Notes: a model not told the origin generated them from the sequence alone. 64,000 nt of DNA from Candidatus Dactylopiibacterium sp. (GCA_031119555.1 JAVHXQ010000010.1:1-64000); one strand, 5' to 3'. Positions 1 to 9,636 are shown, numbered from the stretch's first letter. Program-made: numbers and translations.

Positions 1-48
1 CGCACCGCCTGCACCGCAGATCGGTCGCCGCAACAGCGAAGAAGCGGA

Positions 49-77
49 ATTATGGGCAATTCAAATAGGTGCGTCAA
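49..77 (-). promoter_or_regulatory. Sigma70-type promoter reading off the left edge
   Basis: On the minus strand a TTGACG -35 element (72-77) is separated by exactly 17 bases from a CATAAT -10 element (49-54). It lies about 50 bases beyond the end of parB, so it should start transcription near position 42 into a gene outside the window. In many proteobacteria the genes after parAB are atpI and the ATP synthase operon. That identity is inferred, not seen. Confidence 0.6.
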
Positions 78-128
78 TACTATTTGTGAATTAATCGGAA
101 ATTCGGGGTATTCATTTGCACGAGCGCT

Positions 129-986
129 TCATTTGCCGATCCGAGTGATCAATCCGTCGAGTTCGTCAAGGCTGGAGAATTCGATCGTGAGGCTTCCGGC
201 ACCCTTGCGATTGGATTTGATCCTGACCACCGCGCCCAGTACATCCGCCAGAGATTCTTCCAGGCGCAGCACGTCTCGATCGGCCTCGGCCCTGGTCACT
301 GCCTTTTCTTCCTTGGGGCGTACCTGCTGCCCCACGAGCTTTTCCGTCTCACGCACAGAGAGACGTTTCGCGACAACCTGATTGGCCAGCAGTATCTGGT
401 CCGCCGGATTGAGGGCCAGCAGGCTTCGCGCATGCCCCATCTCGATGTCCCCGGCCATCAGGAGTTCCTGCACGGGCGCGGGCAGTTGCAGCAGGCGCAG
501 CAGGTTGCTGGTTGCCGGGCGCGAACGCCCCACGGAATCCGCTGCCTGCTGGTGCGTCATGCCGAACTCGTCGATGAGGCGCTGGATGCCAGATGCTTCT
601 TCGAGCGGGTTGAGATTCTCGCGCTGGATGTTCTCGATGAGGGACATCGCCAGCGCGGCATCGTCGGGAATCTCCCGGATGATGACCGGTACTTCGGTGA
701 GCTCAGCCAGCTGCGCTGCGCGCCAGCGACGCTCGCCGGCGATGATTTCGTGTCGCCCTCCTCCGACCGGACGGACGGTGATGGGCTGCATGAGCCCCTG
801 GGCACGAATGGATGAAGCCAGCTCCTCGAGTGAGCCGGCGTCCATCCGCGTGCGCGGCTGGTACTTTCCCGGCTGGAGGTTGCCGACCGGCAGGGTCGTG
901 AGGTTGCCGGTATTGTCGGCCGGCAGATCGTCGCCGCCGAACAGCGCATCCAGGCCGCGGCCCAGGCCTTTTTTCTTGGTCGTCAT
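129..986 (-). CDS. parB: Chromosome-partitioning protein ParB
   Basis: This is a 285-residue ParB/Spo0J-family CTPase that binds parS and spreads along the origin region for ParA-driven segregation. The N-terminus has the basic KKKGLGRGLDALFG start typical of chromosomal ParB. The CTP-binding box GERRWRA is at about residues 84-90, followed by ENIQREN and a helix-turn-helix region with GRSRPATSN, then a C-terminal dimerisation domain ending in TRIGK. The frame stays open upstream into parA, but the family-typical start is ATG at 986, 11 bases after the parA stop. It is the last gene of the minus-strand rsmG-parA-parB run. Probable parS targets are at 4412-4427 and 5189-5204. Confidence 0.96.
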   Translation of the reverse strand: MTTKKKGLGRGLDALFGGDDLPADNTGNLTTLPVGNLQPGKYQPRTRMDAGSLEELASSIRAQGLMQPITVRPVGGGRHEIIAGERRWRAAQLAELTEVPVIIREIPDDAALAMSLIENIQRENLNPLEEASGIQRLIDEFGMTHQQAADSVGRSRPATSNLLRLLQLPAPVQELLMAGDIEMGHARSLLALNPADQILLANQVVAKRLSVRETEKLVGQQVRPKEEKAVTRAEADRDVLRLEESLADVLGAVVRIKSNRKGAGSLTIEFSSLDELDGLITRIGK

Positions 987-997
987 GTGCAATCCGT

Positions 998-1768
998 TCA
1001 AAGAATCCTGACGCGCTCGATCATCTCGGCAGCAAACGCCATGTAGGCCTGCGAGCCCTTGGCGCCTTTGTCGAAGACGACTCCGGGCACGCCATGGCTG
1101 GGTGCTTCGGCCAGACGCACGTTGCGCGGGATGATGGCGCGGAAGACCTTGTCGCCAAAACGTTGTTCGAGCTGTGCCGACACCTGCTGAGACAGCGTGC
1201 TGCGCGTATCGAACATCACGCGCAGCAAGCCGATGATCTTGAGATCGCGGTTGAGCTTGGCGTGCACCTGCTTGATCGTATTGACGAGATCGGCGAGGCC
1301 CTCGAGCGCGTAATACTCGCACTGCATGGGGATGATGACGCCATGCGCGCCGCAGAGGCCATTCAGCGTGAGCATCGACAGGCTGGGCGGACAATCGATC
1401 AGGACAAAGTCGTACTCTGCGTCGACTTCGGCGAGCGCATTCTTGAGGCGCTTTTCCCGGTTGTCGAGATCGACGAGTTCGATCTCGGCCCCCGCGAGCT
1501 CGCGGTTGGAAGCGAGCACGTCATACCCCCCCGCCTCGGAGCGCACCCGCGCCTGGACGACGCTCTGATCCCCGATGAGCACCTGATAGACCGTGGACGG
1601 GACACTGCGCTTATCCACGCCGGAACCCATGGTGGCATTGCCCTGGGGATCGAGGTCGACGAGCAGCACCCGCTGCCCCTGAGCGGCCAGCGCCGCGCAG
1701 AGATTGACGGTCGTGGTGGTTTTTCCCACCCCGCCTTTCTGGTTTGCCACCGCAAAGATGCGCGCCAT
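998..1768 (-). CDS. parA: Chromosome-partitioning ATPase ParA (Soj)
   Basis: This 256-residue ParA/MinD-family ATPase dimerises with ATP, binds DNA non-specifically and moves ParB-parS complexes. The deviant Walker A motif KGGVGKTTTT is at residues 11-20, Walker A' is VDLDPQGN near residue 38, and Walker B is FVLIDCPPSL in the middle. It is of normal length for a chromosomal ParA without an N-terminal DNA-binding domain. It starts 2 bases after the rsmG stop and ends 11 bases before parB, so the three genes are almost certainly one transcript. Confidence 0.97.
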   Translation of the reverse strand: MARIFAVANQKGGVGKTTTTVNLCAALAAQGQRVLLVDLDPQGNATMGSGVDKRSVPSTVYQVLIGDQSVVQARVRSEAGGYDVLASNRELAGAEIELVDLDNREKRLKNALAEVDAEYDFVLIDCPPSLSMLTLNGLCGAHGVIIPMQCEYYALEGLADLVNTIKQVHAKLNRDLKIIGLLRVMFDTRSTLSQQVSAQLEQRFGDKVFRAIIPRNVRLAEAPSHGVPGVVFDKGAKGSQAYMAFAAEMIERVRIL

Positions 1769-1770
1769 GA

Positions 1771-2394
1771 TCAGATCCGGGAGATGAAAAGAAGGTGACG
1801 CTCCGCCTCGACCCCTGGCACCTGCAGACGGCGCGTCTCACGTACCGTGCAGGACGCGGGCAGTGCCGCGATTTCTTCGGCCGGATACTGCCCCTTCATG
1901 GCGATCCATTCTCCGCCCGGGGCAAGCAGGTGATCCGTGAGACGAACGAAGTCATGCAGACTCGCGAAGGCACGCGAGCTGACGGCGGGATAAGGCTGAG
2001 ACGGATTGAACTGCTCCACGCGGCTCTGGTGGACCGACAGGTTGCCCAGGCCGAGCTCTGCCTTGGCCTGCAGCAGAAAGCTCGCCTTCTTGCCCACGGT
2101 TTCCACCAAGGCCACTTCAGTGTCGGGCCGGCAGATGGCCAGGGGAATGCCGGGCAAGCCGCCTCCACTGCCGATGTCGGCAATGCGGTTGACCGCGACA
2201 TGCGGAAGGATCGCCAGCGAATCGAGCAGGTGCAGATCGACCATGGCGGCTTCATCACGGATCGCGGTGAGGTTGTAGACCTTGTTCCACTTCATGAGCA
2301 GCGCGCCATAGGCAATCAGCCGCTCGCGCGCCAACGTGTCGAGTTCCAGGCCAAGGTGCGCGATTCCTGCGGACAGGCGCTGGGCAGCACTCAT
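1771..2394 (-). CDS. rsmG: 16S rRNA (guanine-N7) methyltransferase RsmG
   Basis: RsmG (GidB) methylates N7 of G527 in 16S rRNA using S-adenosylmethionine. The protein has 207 residues, and the SAM-binding loop [12 protein letters not shown] is at about residues 69-80, in the normal place. Its ATG overlaps the mnmG stop by 4 bases, indicating translational coupling, and it is followed at once by parA. The mnmG-rsmG-parA-parB order is the classical one near bacterial origins. Confidence 0.96.
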   Translation of the reverse strand: MSAAQRLSAGIAHLGLELDTLARERLIAYGALLMKWNKVYNLTAIRDEAAMVDLHLLDSLAILPHVAVNRIADIGSGGGLPGIPLAICRPDTEVALVETVGKKASFLLQAKAELGLGNLSVHQSRVEQFNPSQPYPAVSSRAFASLHDFVRLTDHLLAPGGEWIAMKGQYPAEEIAALPASCTVRETRRLQVPGVEAERHLLFISRI

Positions 2395-4310
2395 GCGTCA
2401 CCTCCGGCGCTGGAAGTTTGCGCGTGCTTCTGCAGCATCTCGCGCTTCTTCAGGTGGATCAGCAGCAGTGAAATCGCGGCCGGCGTGATGCCCTGGATGC
2501 GCGAAGCCTGGCCCAGCGTCTCGGGCTGGTGCTGGCGCAGCTTCTGCTGAACCTCGCGTGAAAGTCCGCTCACGGCCGAGTAATCGAGAGCCGGCGGCAA
2601 CCGCGTGTTTTCGTGGTGAGCCGCACGTTGAACGTCGTCTTGCTGACGCTCGATGTATCCCTGGTATTTTGCAGAAATCTCAATTTGTTCAATGACTTGT
2701 ATATCGTTCTCGGGGTTCTCGGGTGCCACCGAGAGGCTCATCAGCGCGGCGTAACTCATGTTGGGGCGACGCAGAAGATCGAAGAACCGGACCTCACGAT
2801 CGATTTCCTGCCCCAGCTTTTCGCGTGCTTCGTTCTCCGCAAGCCGATGCGGCAGCGCCCATGTCGCACGAAGCCGCGCGGTCTCGCGTTCAATGGCTTC
2901 CCGTTTGGCGGAGAACGCCGCCCAGCGTCTGTCGTCGACGAGCCCCAGCGCGCGGCCCTGTTCGGTGAGGCGCAGATCCGCGTTGTCTTCGCGCAGACTG
3001 AGGCGGAACTCCGCGCGGGAAGTGAACATGCGGTAAGGCTCCGTCACGCCGCGCGTGATGAGATCGTCTACCATCACGCCGAGATAGCTCTCGGCGCGCG
3101 AGGGACACCATGCCTCTTTGCCCTGAGCCTTGAGCGCCGCGTTCACGCCGGCCAGCAGGCCTTGCGCGGCGGCTTCTTCGTAGCCGGTCGTGCCGTTGAT
3201 CTGACCTGCAAAGAAGAGGCCTTCTATGCTCTTCGTCTCGAAACTCGCGCGAAGATTGCGCGGATCGAAGTAGTCGTATTCGATGGCGTAACCAGGGCGC
3301 AGGATATGTGCGTTCTCCAGGCCCGGAATGGAGCGCACGAGCGCGAGCTGCACGTCGAAAGGAAGCGACGTGGAGATTCCGTTCGGATAGATCTCGTGAG
3401 AACTCAGGCTTTCCGGCTCCAGGAAGATGTTGTGGCCATCCTTGTCCGCGAACCGATGAATCTTGTCCTCGATGGAGGGGCAGTACCGCGGTCCCACGCC
3501 TTCGATCACGCCGGTGTACATGGGCGAGCGATCCAGGCCGGCCCGGATGATGTCGTGCGTGCGTGAATTCGTCCGCGTGACCCAGCACGGCATCTGGCGC
3601 GGATGTTGTTCCGCCCTGCCGAGGAAGGAAAAGACCGGCAGAGGATCGTCGCTGTGCTGCTCCTGCATCACGGAGAAGTCGATGCTCTTGCCATCCAGCC
3701 TTGGGGGTGTGCCAGTCTTGAGGCGGCCGACAGGCAGGGCGAGTTCCCGTAACCGGTGGGACAGCGCAATGGCCGGGGGGTCTCCTGCCCGGCCGCCAGA
3801 GTAGTTCTCGAGACCCACGTGAATCTTGCCGTTCAGGAACGTTCCCGCGGTGAGGACAACCGTGGGCGCTTCAAAGCGCAGTCCGATGGCCGTCACCACT
3901 CCCGTCACGCGATCCTGATCCACGGTCAGATCATCCACAGCCTGCTGGAAAAGCGTGAGGTTGGGCTGATTCTCCAGGCGCTGCCGGATGGCGGCCTTGT
4001 AAAGAATGCGGTCCGCCTGAGCGCGTGTCGCGCGGACGGCCGGGCCTTTTGACGCATTCAGAATGCGGAACTGGATGCCGCCTTCATCCGTCGCTTCAGC
4101 CATGGCGCCGCCGAGTGCATCGACTTCCTTGACGAGATGGCCCTTGCCGATCCCGCCGATGGAGGGATTGCAGCTCATCTGACCCAGGGTTTCGATGTTA
4201 TGGGTAAGCAAAAGGGTACGACAGCCGGTGCGTGCGGCGGCAAGCGCAGCTTCGGTGCCGGCGTGCCCGCCCCCCACCACGATCACATCAAAACGTTCGG
4301 GATACAGCAT
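2391..4310 (-). CDS. mnmG: tRNA uridine-5-carboxymethylaminomethyl synthesis protein MnmG
   Basis: MnmG (GidA) is the FAD-dependent partner of MnmE, forming cmnm5U at the wobble position of certain tRNAs. The protein has 639 residues, close to the family norm. The N-terminal dinucleotide-binding motif [16 protein letters not shown] is at about residues 11-26. The signature regions [17 protein letters not shown] and [17 protein letters not shown] are present, as is the C-terminal helical domain that contacts MnmE. It heads the rsmG-parA-parB run and lies next to a parS-like site at 4412-4427. Its partner mnmE is only about 1.2 kb upstream on the same strand. Confidence 0.97.
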   Translation of the reverse strand: MLYPERFDVIVVGGGHAGTEAALAAARTGCRTLLLTHNIETLGQMSCNPSIGGIGKGHLVKEVDALGGAMAEATDEGGIQFRILNASKGPAVRATRAQADRILYKAAIRQRLENQPNLTLFQQAVDDLTVDQDRVTGVVTAIGLRFEAPTVVLTAGTFLNGKIHVGLENYSGGRAGDPPAIALSHRLRELALPVGRLKTGTPPRLDGKSIDFSVMQEQHSDDPLPVFSFLGRAEQHPRQMPCWVTRTNSRTHDIIRAGLDRSPMYTGVIEGVGPRYCPSIEDKIHRFADKDGHNIFLEPESLSSHEIYPNGISTSLPFDVQLALVRSIPGLENAHILRPGYAIEYDYFDPRNLRASFETKSIEGLFFAGQINGTTGYEEAAAQGLLAGVNAALKAQGKEAWCPSRAESYLGVMVDDLITRGVTEPYRMFTSRAEFRLSLREDNADLRLTEQGRALGLVDDRRWAAFSAKREAIERETARLRATWALPHRLAENEAREKLGQEIDREVRFFDLLRRPNMSYAALMSLSVAPENPENDIQVIEQIEISAKYQGYIERQQDDVQRAAHHENTRLPPALDYSAVSGLSREVQQKLRQHQPETLGQASRIQGITPAAISLLLIHLKKREMLQKHAQTSSAGGDA

Positions 4311-4411
4311 GAGACTTCAACCTTGAGATTGGCCCGCCATGATACGCCGCAGCTTGGGCAGGGCCTAGAGGACACGCGGCGGCATGCGACCCGCCGTTTC
4401 ATTTCACGCGA

Positions 4412-4427
4412 TGTTTCACGTGAAACA
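4412..4427. promoter_or_regulatory. parS site 1
   Basis: The 16-base perfect palindrome TGTTTCACGTGAAACA matches the widely conserved chromosomal parS sequence (TGTTNCACGTGAAACA). It lies between the mnmG start region and the stop codon of the TSUP gene, about 6.6 kb from the probable oriC. A weaker element with TTTCA and TTTCACG is next to it at about 4395-4408. Confidence 0.92.
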
Positions 4428-5183
4428 TTACAGAACCAGATCGCTTGCGAGCTTCACGATCAGCACCGACACAACGGCCAGCAACAGCCAGCGGATGAAG
4501 CGATTGCCGTGGCGTACTGCCAGACGCGTACCAATCTGCGCACCTATCACGTTTGCTACGGCCATCCCCAAACCGACTTTCCACATCACGCCATCATGAC
4601 TCAGGAAGAAGGCGAGCGCGGCGACGTTGGTCGCCAGGTTGACGAACTTGGATGCCGCCGACGCGTGAAGCATGTCCATGCCAAACAGACGCACGAACCC
4701 AAAGATCAGGAAGGACCCCGTGCCTGGCCCGAAGAATCCATCGTAAAAGCCAATGGAAAGGCCCAGGACAGCAGCCCAGACCTTCCGGCGGTCAAGTACC
4801 AGCGCCGGCTTCGAGCTGCGGCCGAAATCCGGTTTGAACCACGTATAGGCGCCTACGACCACCAGCAGGGCCAGCACAAGCGGGCGCAGCGCGGAGGAAG
4901 GCAGATAGGACACCACGGCGGCGCCGCTCGCCGCCCCGATCAACGCTGCGGTGCTCGCCGGCACGGCGAGATCCCAGGGAATGCGAATTCTCTTTGCGTA
5001 CTGCCATGCCGCACTTCCTGTTCCGGCGATGGAAGAAACCTTGTTGGTTCCAAACAGAATGGAGATGGGGGCGTTCGGGAATACGGCGATCAACAAAGGC
5101 AGCTGGATCAGGCCACCGCCGCCCACGACCGCATCAACGAGTCCAGCAAGGAAAGCACCGGATAAAAGAAGGGCCCATTCCAT
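4428..5183 (-). CDS. TSUP-family (TauE/SafE) membrane permease
   Basis: This 251-residue, very hydrophobic protein has about eight predicted membrane segments and the two family-typical glycine-rich motifs, VVGGGGLIQLPLL near residue 20 and GFFGPGTGSF near residue 145. It resembles the YfcA branch of the sulfite-exporter TauE/SafE (TSUP) family. Substrates of that branch are poorly known, and family members move sulfite, sulfoacetate or other organic anions. The gene is bracketed by two parS-like sites, one 1 base past its stop codon and one just upstream of its start. It lies in the same direction as mnmG and mnmE. Confidence 0.85.
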   Translation of the reverse strand: MEWALLLSGAFLAGLVDAVVGGGGLIQLPLLIAVFPNAPISILFGTNKVSSIAGTGSAAWQYAKRIRIPWDLAVPASTAALIGAASGAAVVSYLPSSALRPLVLALLVVVGAYTWFKPDFGRSSKPALVLDRRKVWAAVLGLSIGFYDGFFGPGTGSFLIFGFVRLFGMDMLHASAASKFVNLATNVAALAFFLSHDGVMWKVGLGMAVANVIGAQIGTRLAVRHGNRFIRWLLLAVVSVLIVKLASDLVL

Positions 5184-5188
5184 TTCAA

Positions 5189-5204
5189 CGTTTCACGTGG
5201 AACA
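5189..5204. promoter_or_regulatory. parS site 2 (near-consensus)
   Basis: CGTTTCACGTGGAACA reads TGTTCCACGTGAAACG on the other strand, which is one base from the parS form TGTTCCACGTGAAACA. It fills the 27-base gap between the small unknown gene (stop at 5211) and the TSUP start (5183). It is 777 bases from site 1 by start coordinate. Confidence 0.85.
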
Positions 5205-5210
5205 ACTGCA

Positions 5211-5540
5211 TTACGGGGCATCCCCCTTCTCGGCCCACAATGCGCGGGCCACCGCTTTCCAGACATCCGTGCCATGAACGAGAAAACCCTCGTCAGCGCT
5301 CTCTTCCATGGTACGAAGCATCAGCGCAATAAGGCCGAAGAATTTCCGTCGCGCATGTGTCTCGACATCCGAAGGATCAACTGGCTGGCTGACGCTACCC
5401 GGATCGAAGGCCAGCGCCTCCCTTGCCAGGGCGCGCATCGCGCCGTCGTCACGCCAATCCACCCGCAGTGCCACGAGACATCGAGCGAGCTCGCCCGAAA
5501 TCTGCAGTGCATTGCCTTGCTGATCCTCGAACTCGGCCAT
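5211..5540 (-). CDS. Conserved-looking hypothetical protein
   Basis: This 109-residue acidic protein is not recognised. It has no signal peptide or membrane segment and looks like a small helical cytoplasmic protein, with conspicuous segments RKFFGLIALMLRTMEES and VWKAVARALWAEKG near its C-terminus. The case for a real gene is that it starts 3 bases after the mnmE stop on the same strand, fills a gap otherwise empty of genes, and no competing frame is convincing. It is probably cotranscribed with mnmE and the TSUP permease. No function is proposed. Confidence 0.65.
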   Translation of the reverse strand: MAEFEDQQGNALQISGELARCLVALRVDWRDDGAMRALAREALAFDPGSVSQPVDPSDVETHARRKFFGLIALMLRTMEESADEGFLVHGTDVWKAVARALWAEKGDAP

Positions 5541-5543
5541 GGC

Positions 5544-6896
5544 TCACTTCCCTATGCAGAATCTGGAGAAAATCACGCCAAGAAGGTCATCAGCACCGAA
5601 CTCGCCCGTGATGGTGTTTACTGCTTCCTGAGCGAGCCGCAACTCCTCCGCCAGCAGATCGAGCTGCCCCACCAGCCCCACTGCCAAGGCTATATGGTCG
5701 GCGGCGTCCCGCAAGGCGTCCAGATGGCGCTCGCGTGCCAGAAACACGTCCTCACCGTGCGCCTCCCAGCCAGCGATTCGCAGCAGGGTGTGCCGCAGCA
5801 GCTCCATGCCGGCTCCGCTACGCGCCGAAATCCACAGGGCACTTCCCCCTTCGATCTGCTCGCTGCGTGCTTCTCCGCCCGCCAGATCCACCTTGTTGAA
5901 AACCCAGATCACGGGCACGCCGGCAGGCAGGCGAGCATCGATCAGGTGATCTTCGGCCGAAATGCCAACCGACGCATCGACCATCCGCAGTACGACATCC
6001 GCCCCCGCGATCTCGCGCCAGCTGCGCTCGATGCCGATCTTCTCCACCACATCGTCGGTCTCGCGCAAGCCGGCCGTATCCACGATATGCAGCGGAATCC
6101 CCTCGATCTGGATGGCTTCCCGCAGGACATCCCGCGTGGTGCCCGCCACCTCGGTCACGATGGCACGGTCTTCACCCGCGAGCTGGTTCAACAAGCTGGA
6201 CTTCCCCACATTGGGTTGCCCTGCCAGCACCACGTGCAGGCCGCGGCGCAGCAGACTCCCCTGACGCGCGCGTTCGAGGATCGCCTGCAGATCCACCTGC
6301 AAGGCCTCGAGCCGGGGAACCGCACGCGCGGACTGCAGGAAATCCACTTCTTCCTCAGGAAAATCGAGCGTCGCTTCGACAAGCATGCGCAGATCGACGA
6401 GGCGGTCGCGCCATGCATGGATCTCCCGGGAGAACCGTCCCGACAGGGAGCGCACCGCCGAACGCGCGGCTGCGGTCGTGGTGGCATCGATGAGATCGAT
6501 CACGCCCTCGGCCTGAGCCAGATCGAGACGATCATTGAGGAAGGCACGCCGCGTGAACTCGCCGGGCTCGGCCAGCCGCGCCCCAAGCGCCAGGCAGCGC
6601 TCCAGCAGGAGCTGCATCACGACGGGTCCGCCGTGTCCCTGCAGTTCGAGCACGTCTTCGCCGGTGTAGGAATGGGGTGCCGGAAAGTAAAGCAGCAACC
6701 CCTGGTCCAGGGGTTGCGCATCGGCATCGAGGAAGTTCGCCAGCGAAGCGTGGCGAGGCTTTGGGACGCGTCCGGTGAGGGCTTGGGAAAAACTGGCGAG
6801 ATCCGGGCCGGACACCCGGATCACACCGATACCACCGCGACCGGGTGCGGTCGCGATGGCGGCTATGACATCACTTTGCAGGCTTGGCCTCACCAT
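5544..6896 (-). CDS. mnmE: tRNA-modification GTPase MnmE
   Basis: MnmE (TrmE) is the K+-activated GTPase that works with MnmG in wobble-uridine modification. The N-terminal folate-binding domain begins [20 protein letters not shown]. The G domain has the Walker [10 protein letters not shown] near residue 225, a GTTRD G2 loop, DTAGLRE (G3) and NKVD (G4). The C-terminus is the diagnostic CIGK. The chosen ATG at 6896 gives 450 residues, close to E. coli's 454; an ATG at 6932 would add 12 non-family residues. Either start lies inside the 3' end of yidC, so the two genes overlap and are probably coupled. Confidence 0.95.
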   Translation of the reverse strand: MVRPSLQSDVIAAIATAPGRGGIGVIRVSGPDLASFSQALTGRVPKPRHASLANFLDADAQPLDQGLLLYFPAPHSYTGEDVLELQGHGGPVVMQLLLERCLALGARLAEPGEFTRRAFLNDRLDLAQAEGVIDLIDATTTAAARSAVRSLSGRFSREIHAWRDRLVDLRMLVEATLDFPEEEVDFLQSARAVPRLEALQVDLQAILERARQGSLLRRGLHVVLAGQPNVGKSSLLNQLAGEDRAIVTEVAGTTRDVLREAIQIEGIPLHIVDTAGLRETDDVVEKIGIERSWREIAGADVVLRMVDASVGISAEDHLIDARLPAGVPVIWVFNKVDLAGGEARSEQIEGGSALWISARSGAGMELLRHTLLRIAGWEAHGEDVFLARERHLDALRDAADHIALAVGLVGQLDLLAEELRLAQEAVNTITGEFGADDLLGVIFSRFCIGK

Positions 6897-8532
6897 TTTC
6901 GATGGACTTCGTGATGTACCACTGCTGGGCAATGGACAGGCAGTTATTGAGCACCCAGTACAGCACGAGACCCGCCGGGAACCAGAGGAACATGAAGGTG
7001 AACAGGATGGGCATCAGCATCATCACCTTGGCCTGCACGGGGTCCGGCGGCGTGGGGTTGAGCTTCGTCTGCACCAGCATGGTCAGACCCATCACGATGG
7101 GCAGGATGAAGAACGGATCCTTCACGGAAAGGTCCGTGATCCAGAACATCCACGGTGCCTGGCGCATCTCGACCACGCCCAGCAGCACCCAGTACAAGGC
7201 GATGAAAACGGGCATCTGGACCAGGATGGGCAGACAGCCCCCCATCGGGTTCACCTTCTCCGTCTTGTAAAGCTCCATCATCGACTGATTGAGCTTCATC
7301 TTGTCGTCCTTGTAACGCTCCTGCAGCGCCTTCATCTTCGGCATCAGCTTCTTCATCTTCGCCATCGAACGATACGACGCAGCCGACAGCGGATAGAACA
7401 CAGCCTTGATCAGGATGGTGACGATGATGATGGCCCAGCCCCAGTTACCCACAAGGTTGTGGATGTGGGAAAGCACCCAGAACAGCGGCACCGCGATGAT
7501 CGTGACCCAGCCGTAATCCACCACCAGGTTGAAACCCGGCGCGATGGCCTTGAGCTTGTTCTGCTCCTGCGGACCCACGTAGAGCGGCACGTCGATGCTG
7601 CCCTTCTGCCCCGCCGCCACACTCACCGGCAGCTTCACGCCAGCGCCAAACACGTCGCCCGAAATGCGGTGCGTGAAGAACTCGCGATTGACGTTGCCCT
7701 TGGGCAGATAGGCGCTCACGAAATAGTGCTGGACCATGGCCACCCAGCCGTCCTGGGCCGAGTGCACATACTTGGCTTCGTTCTTGTCGATCTTCTTGAA
7801 GTCGATCTTCTGGAACTTGCCTTCTTCGGTATAGACAGCCGGCCCCGTGAACGTCCCGATGCCGCCGAAGAACCCGGTCTTGTGCTCCACCGGCTGACTG
7901 TCGCGCGAAAGCTGAAAGTACGCAGTCGCATCGAGTGCCACATCCGAGGTGTTGTCGATCTCGTAGGCCACATCGATCAGGTAGGAGCCGCGATGGAACG
8001 TGAGCACCTTGGTCACCGCGACGCCATTCACGGCGGGTGCGTTCATGCGCAGCTGAACCGAATCCTCGCCATCCTTGAGCGTGTAATCCCCTGCCGCGAA
8101 CTCGAACAGCGTCTTGTGATTGGGGAGTTCCTTGCCGATCAGGCCGCTGTTGGCCACGTAGAAGTGCGCACCCTTGTCCTGCAGCACGACGAAGTTCTTG
8201 CTGTGGTCCTCGGTCTGCTTGTGCTGGGTCAGCTCGACCTGAATGATGTCGCCACCGCGCGCGGAAATCGTCGCCACCATCGTGTCGGTACGCACCACGG
8301 CACGGCCGACGTTGTCATACGCGCCAGCCAGGCCCTGGCTGGCCTGAGCCCCAGGCACCGCAGCCTGTTCGGGCGTGGCCGAAGCCATGGGCGACGGCAA
8401 TACCCCGCCTTCGGCCGCCGACTGGGCGGCAGCGGGAAGCTGAGCGGGCGCATTATGGATCTGCCACTTCTCCCACAACATGATCATGGAAAAGGCAAAC
8501 ACAGCCATCAGGACAAGACGCTTGAAATCCAT
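6871..8532 (-). CDS. yidC: Membrane protein insertase YidC
   Basis: YidC inserts and folds inner-membrane proteins alone or with SecYEG. The protein has about 553 residues. It has an N-terminal anchor ([17 protein letters not shown]), a large periplasmic P1 domain, then the conserved C-terminal five-helix core. Core features include [19 protein letters not shown] with the hydrophilic-groove arginine region nearby, the coiled C1 loop [17 protein letters not shown], and [21 protein letters not shown]. The ATG at 8532 gives the usual MDFKR start; an ATG two codons upstream (8538) is equally possible. It sits in the standard rpmH-rnpA-yidD-yidC-mnmE order. Confidence 0.96.
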   Translation of the reverse strand: MDFKRLVLMAVFAFSMIMLWEKWQIHNAPAQLPAAAQSAAEGGVLPSPMASATPEQAAVPGAQASQGLAGAYDNVGRAVVRTDTMVATISARGGDIIQVELTQHKQTEDHSKNFVVLQDKGAHFYVANSGLIGKELPNHKTLFEFAAGDYTLKDGEDSVQLRMNAPAVNGVAVTKVLTFHRGSYLIDVAYEIDNTSDVALDATAYFQLSRDSQPVEHKTGFFGGIGTFTGPAVYTEEGKFQKIDFKKIDKNEAKYVHSAQDGWVAMVQHYFVSAYLPKGNVNREFFTHRISGDVFGAGVKLPVSVAAGQKGSIDVPLYVGPQEQNKLKAIAPGFNLVVDYGWVTIIAVPLFWVLSHIHNLVGNWGWAIIIVTILIKAVFYPLSAASYRSMAKMKKLMPKMKALQERYKDDKMKLNQSMMELYKTEKVNPMGGCLPILVQMPVFIALYWVLLGVVEMRQAPWMFWITDLSVKDPFFILPIVMGLTMLVQTKLNPTPPDPVQAKVMMLMPILFTFMFLWFPAGLVLYWVLNNCLSIAQQWYITKSIENGEAKPAK

Positions 8533-8577
8533 CTGCATGGTCGGGGACTCGAAAGGGAAGAAGAAGGAAACCGGCAG

Positions 8578-8787
8578 TCAGGGCACGGGGTCGTGCCCGC
8601 CCGGATGCCACGGGTGACATCTCGACAGACGGAAAAGAGCGAGTTTAAGGCCTTTCAGCAGGCCATGCTTCTGCAGCGCCTCAGCCGCATAGGCCGAACA
8701 GCTCGGATGAAAGCGGCAGCGGTTGCCCAGCCATGGACTGATCAGAAACTGATAGGCCTTGATGCACCCGAGAAGCAGTGTCTTCAT
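8578..8787 (-). CDS. yidD: Membrane protein insertion efficiency factor YidD
   Basis: This 69-residue protein of the YidD (DUF37) family aids YidC-dependent membrane insertion. The whole family signature is present: YQFLISPWLGNRCRFHPSCS with the conserved cysteines, YAAEALQKHG, and CHPWHPGGHDPVP at the C-terminus. It overlaps the end of rnpA by 4 bases and precedes yidC by 45 bases. Confidence 0.95.
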   Translation of the reverse strand: MKTLLLGCIKAYQFLISPWLGNRCRFHPSCSAYAAEALQKHGLLKGLKLALFRLSRCHPWHPGGHDPVP

Positions 8788-9125
8788 CCGGGCAGACGCC
8801 TGAAAATACTGCTCATGTCGGCCCGCAGCTCGGATTTGCTCACGCCCACCACCGGAGCGTTCAGGCGCAGGATGAGGTCATGTCGCGGCAGGCTTTCCCG
8901 CGCATGGCGAAAATGCTCTCGCGCCATGCGCTTGAGGAAGTTCCGGAGCACGGCGCGGCGCGCCAGCTTCTTTGCGACGACCACGCCGAGGCGGGCCGTG
9001 GAATGATCAGAAGGCCGGTAATGGAGCACGAAATAGCGCCCACGAACGGCCCTTCTGAAAGCAAAAACGGATGAATACTCATCCGTTTTGCACAAGCGAT
9101 ACGCTGGTCTGAACGACCGCGACAC
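8784..9125 (-). CDS. rnpA: Ribonuclease P protein component
   Basis: RnpA is the protein subunit of RNase P, which matures tRNA 5' ends. The family core is clear: FRPAYRLCKTDEYSSVFAF, LGVVVAKKLARRAVLRNFLKR (the RNR-type RNA-binding helix) and DLILRLN. The GTG start at 9125 is proposed because it gives a normal 113 residues and has AAGGA 10 bases upstream. A TTG at 9176, which would add 17 residues, cannot be excluded. The gene follows rpmH and overlaps yidD by 4 bases. Confidence 0.92.
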   Translation of the reverse strand: MSRSFRPAYRLCKTDEYSSVFAFRRAVRGRYFVLHYRPSDHSTARLGVVVAKKLARRAVLRNFLKRMAREHFRHARESLPRHDLILRLNAPVVGVSKSELRADMSSIFRRLPG

Positions 9126-9201
9126 AAGCTGCGGATCCTTCGCCTCGGCAAGGGCCTTGGCTGCATTCAACACCAACTTCGAACCCGCTCAGTTCGTGCG
9201 C

Positions 9202-9336
9202 TCAGACGGCCAGGCGATGACGGCCCTTGGCGCGGCGAGCGTTGATCACCCTGCGGCCACCCTTGGTAGCCATGCGAACCAGAAAACCATGGGTGCGCTT
9301 GCGGCGGACCACGGAAGGTTGATACGTGCGTTTCAT
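9202..9336 (-). CDS. rpmH: 50S ribosomal protein L34
   Basis: This short gene encodes the 44-residue ribosomal protein L34. It begins [18 protein letters not shown] and ends in [11 protein letters not shown], an essentially complete match to the family. AGGAAA lies just upstream of the ATG at 9336. It is the first gene of the minus-strand block that reads away from the origin, and it is expressed from the strong promoter at 9374-9402. Confidence 0.98.
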   Translation of the reverse strand: MKRTYQPSVVRRKRTHGFLVRMATKGGRRVINARRAKGRHRLAV

Positions 9337-9373
9337 GATCTTTTCCTAATGCGTACTATGCAGCGAACTCGCG

Positions 9374-9402
9374 ATTAAAAAGTGCAGATGCCTGTTTGTC
9401 AA
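9374..9402 (-). promoter_or_regulatory. rpmH promoter
   Basis: On the minus strand a perfect TTGACA -35 (9397-9402) and a TTTAAT -10 (9374-9379) are separated by 17 bases. They place the start site near 9367, about 30 bases before the rpmH ATG. A near-consensus sigma70 promoter fits a heavily expressed ribosomal protein gene. Confidence 0.8.
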
Positions 9403-9432
9403 GAGAAAAGTGACCTCGGAGACGAGCCGTCC

Positions 9433-9441
9433 TGTGGATAA
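9433..9441 (-). promoter_or_regulatory. DnaA box in the rpmH/dnaA promoter region
   Basis: TGTGGATAA is the exact complement of the consensus DnaA box TTATCCACA. It is the only consensus box in the 300-base rpmH-dnaA spacer, and it overlaps the region where the dnaA -35 element is expected. That position suits autoregulation by DnaA. Confidence 0.8.
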
Positions 9442-9457
9442 ATTTGGGGGAAAACTG

Positions 9458-9463
9458 TAGAAT
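9458..9463 (+). promoter_or_regulatory. Possible dnaA -10 element
   Basis: TAGAAT preceded by TG one base upstream resembles an extended -10 element. The matching -35 position (about 9435-9440, TGGATA) is poor and falls inside the DnaA box at 9433-9441. The remaining spacer to the dnaA start at 9637 holds no gene that I can recognise and would form a leader of about 165 bases. Confidence 0.4.
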
Positions 9464-9636
9464 TCCCTGTTCGCGCTCTGTCCCGCCGCATCACCACGAC
9501 AAGGGAAGCCGCCGCGAAATCCCCCAACACCGGAGTCCTCGGACAGCGTCTGCCACGCTGGGCCGGCTCTTCTGCATCGATCAACACCCCGTTCGCGGCT
9601 TCCACCGCGCGGCACAAGAACTCTCAGAAACGCATC

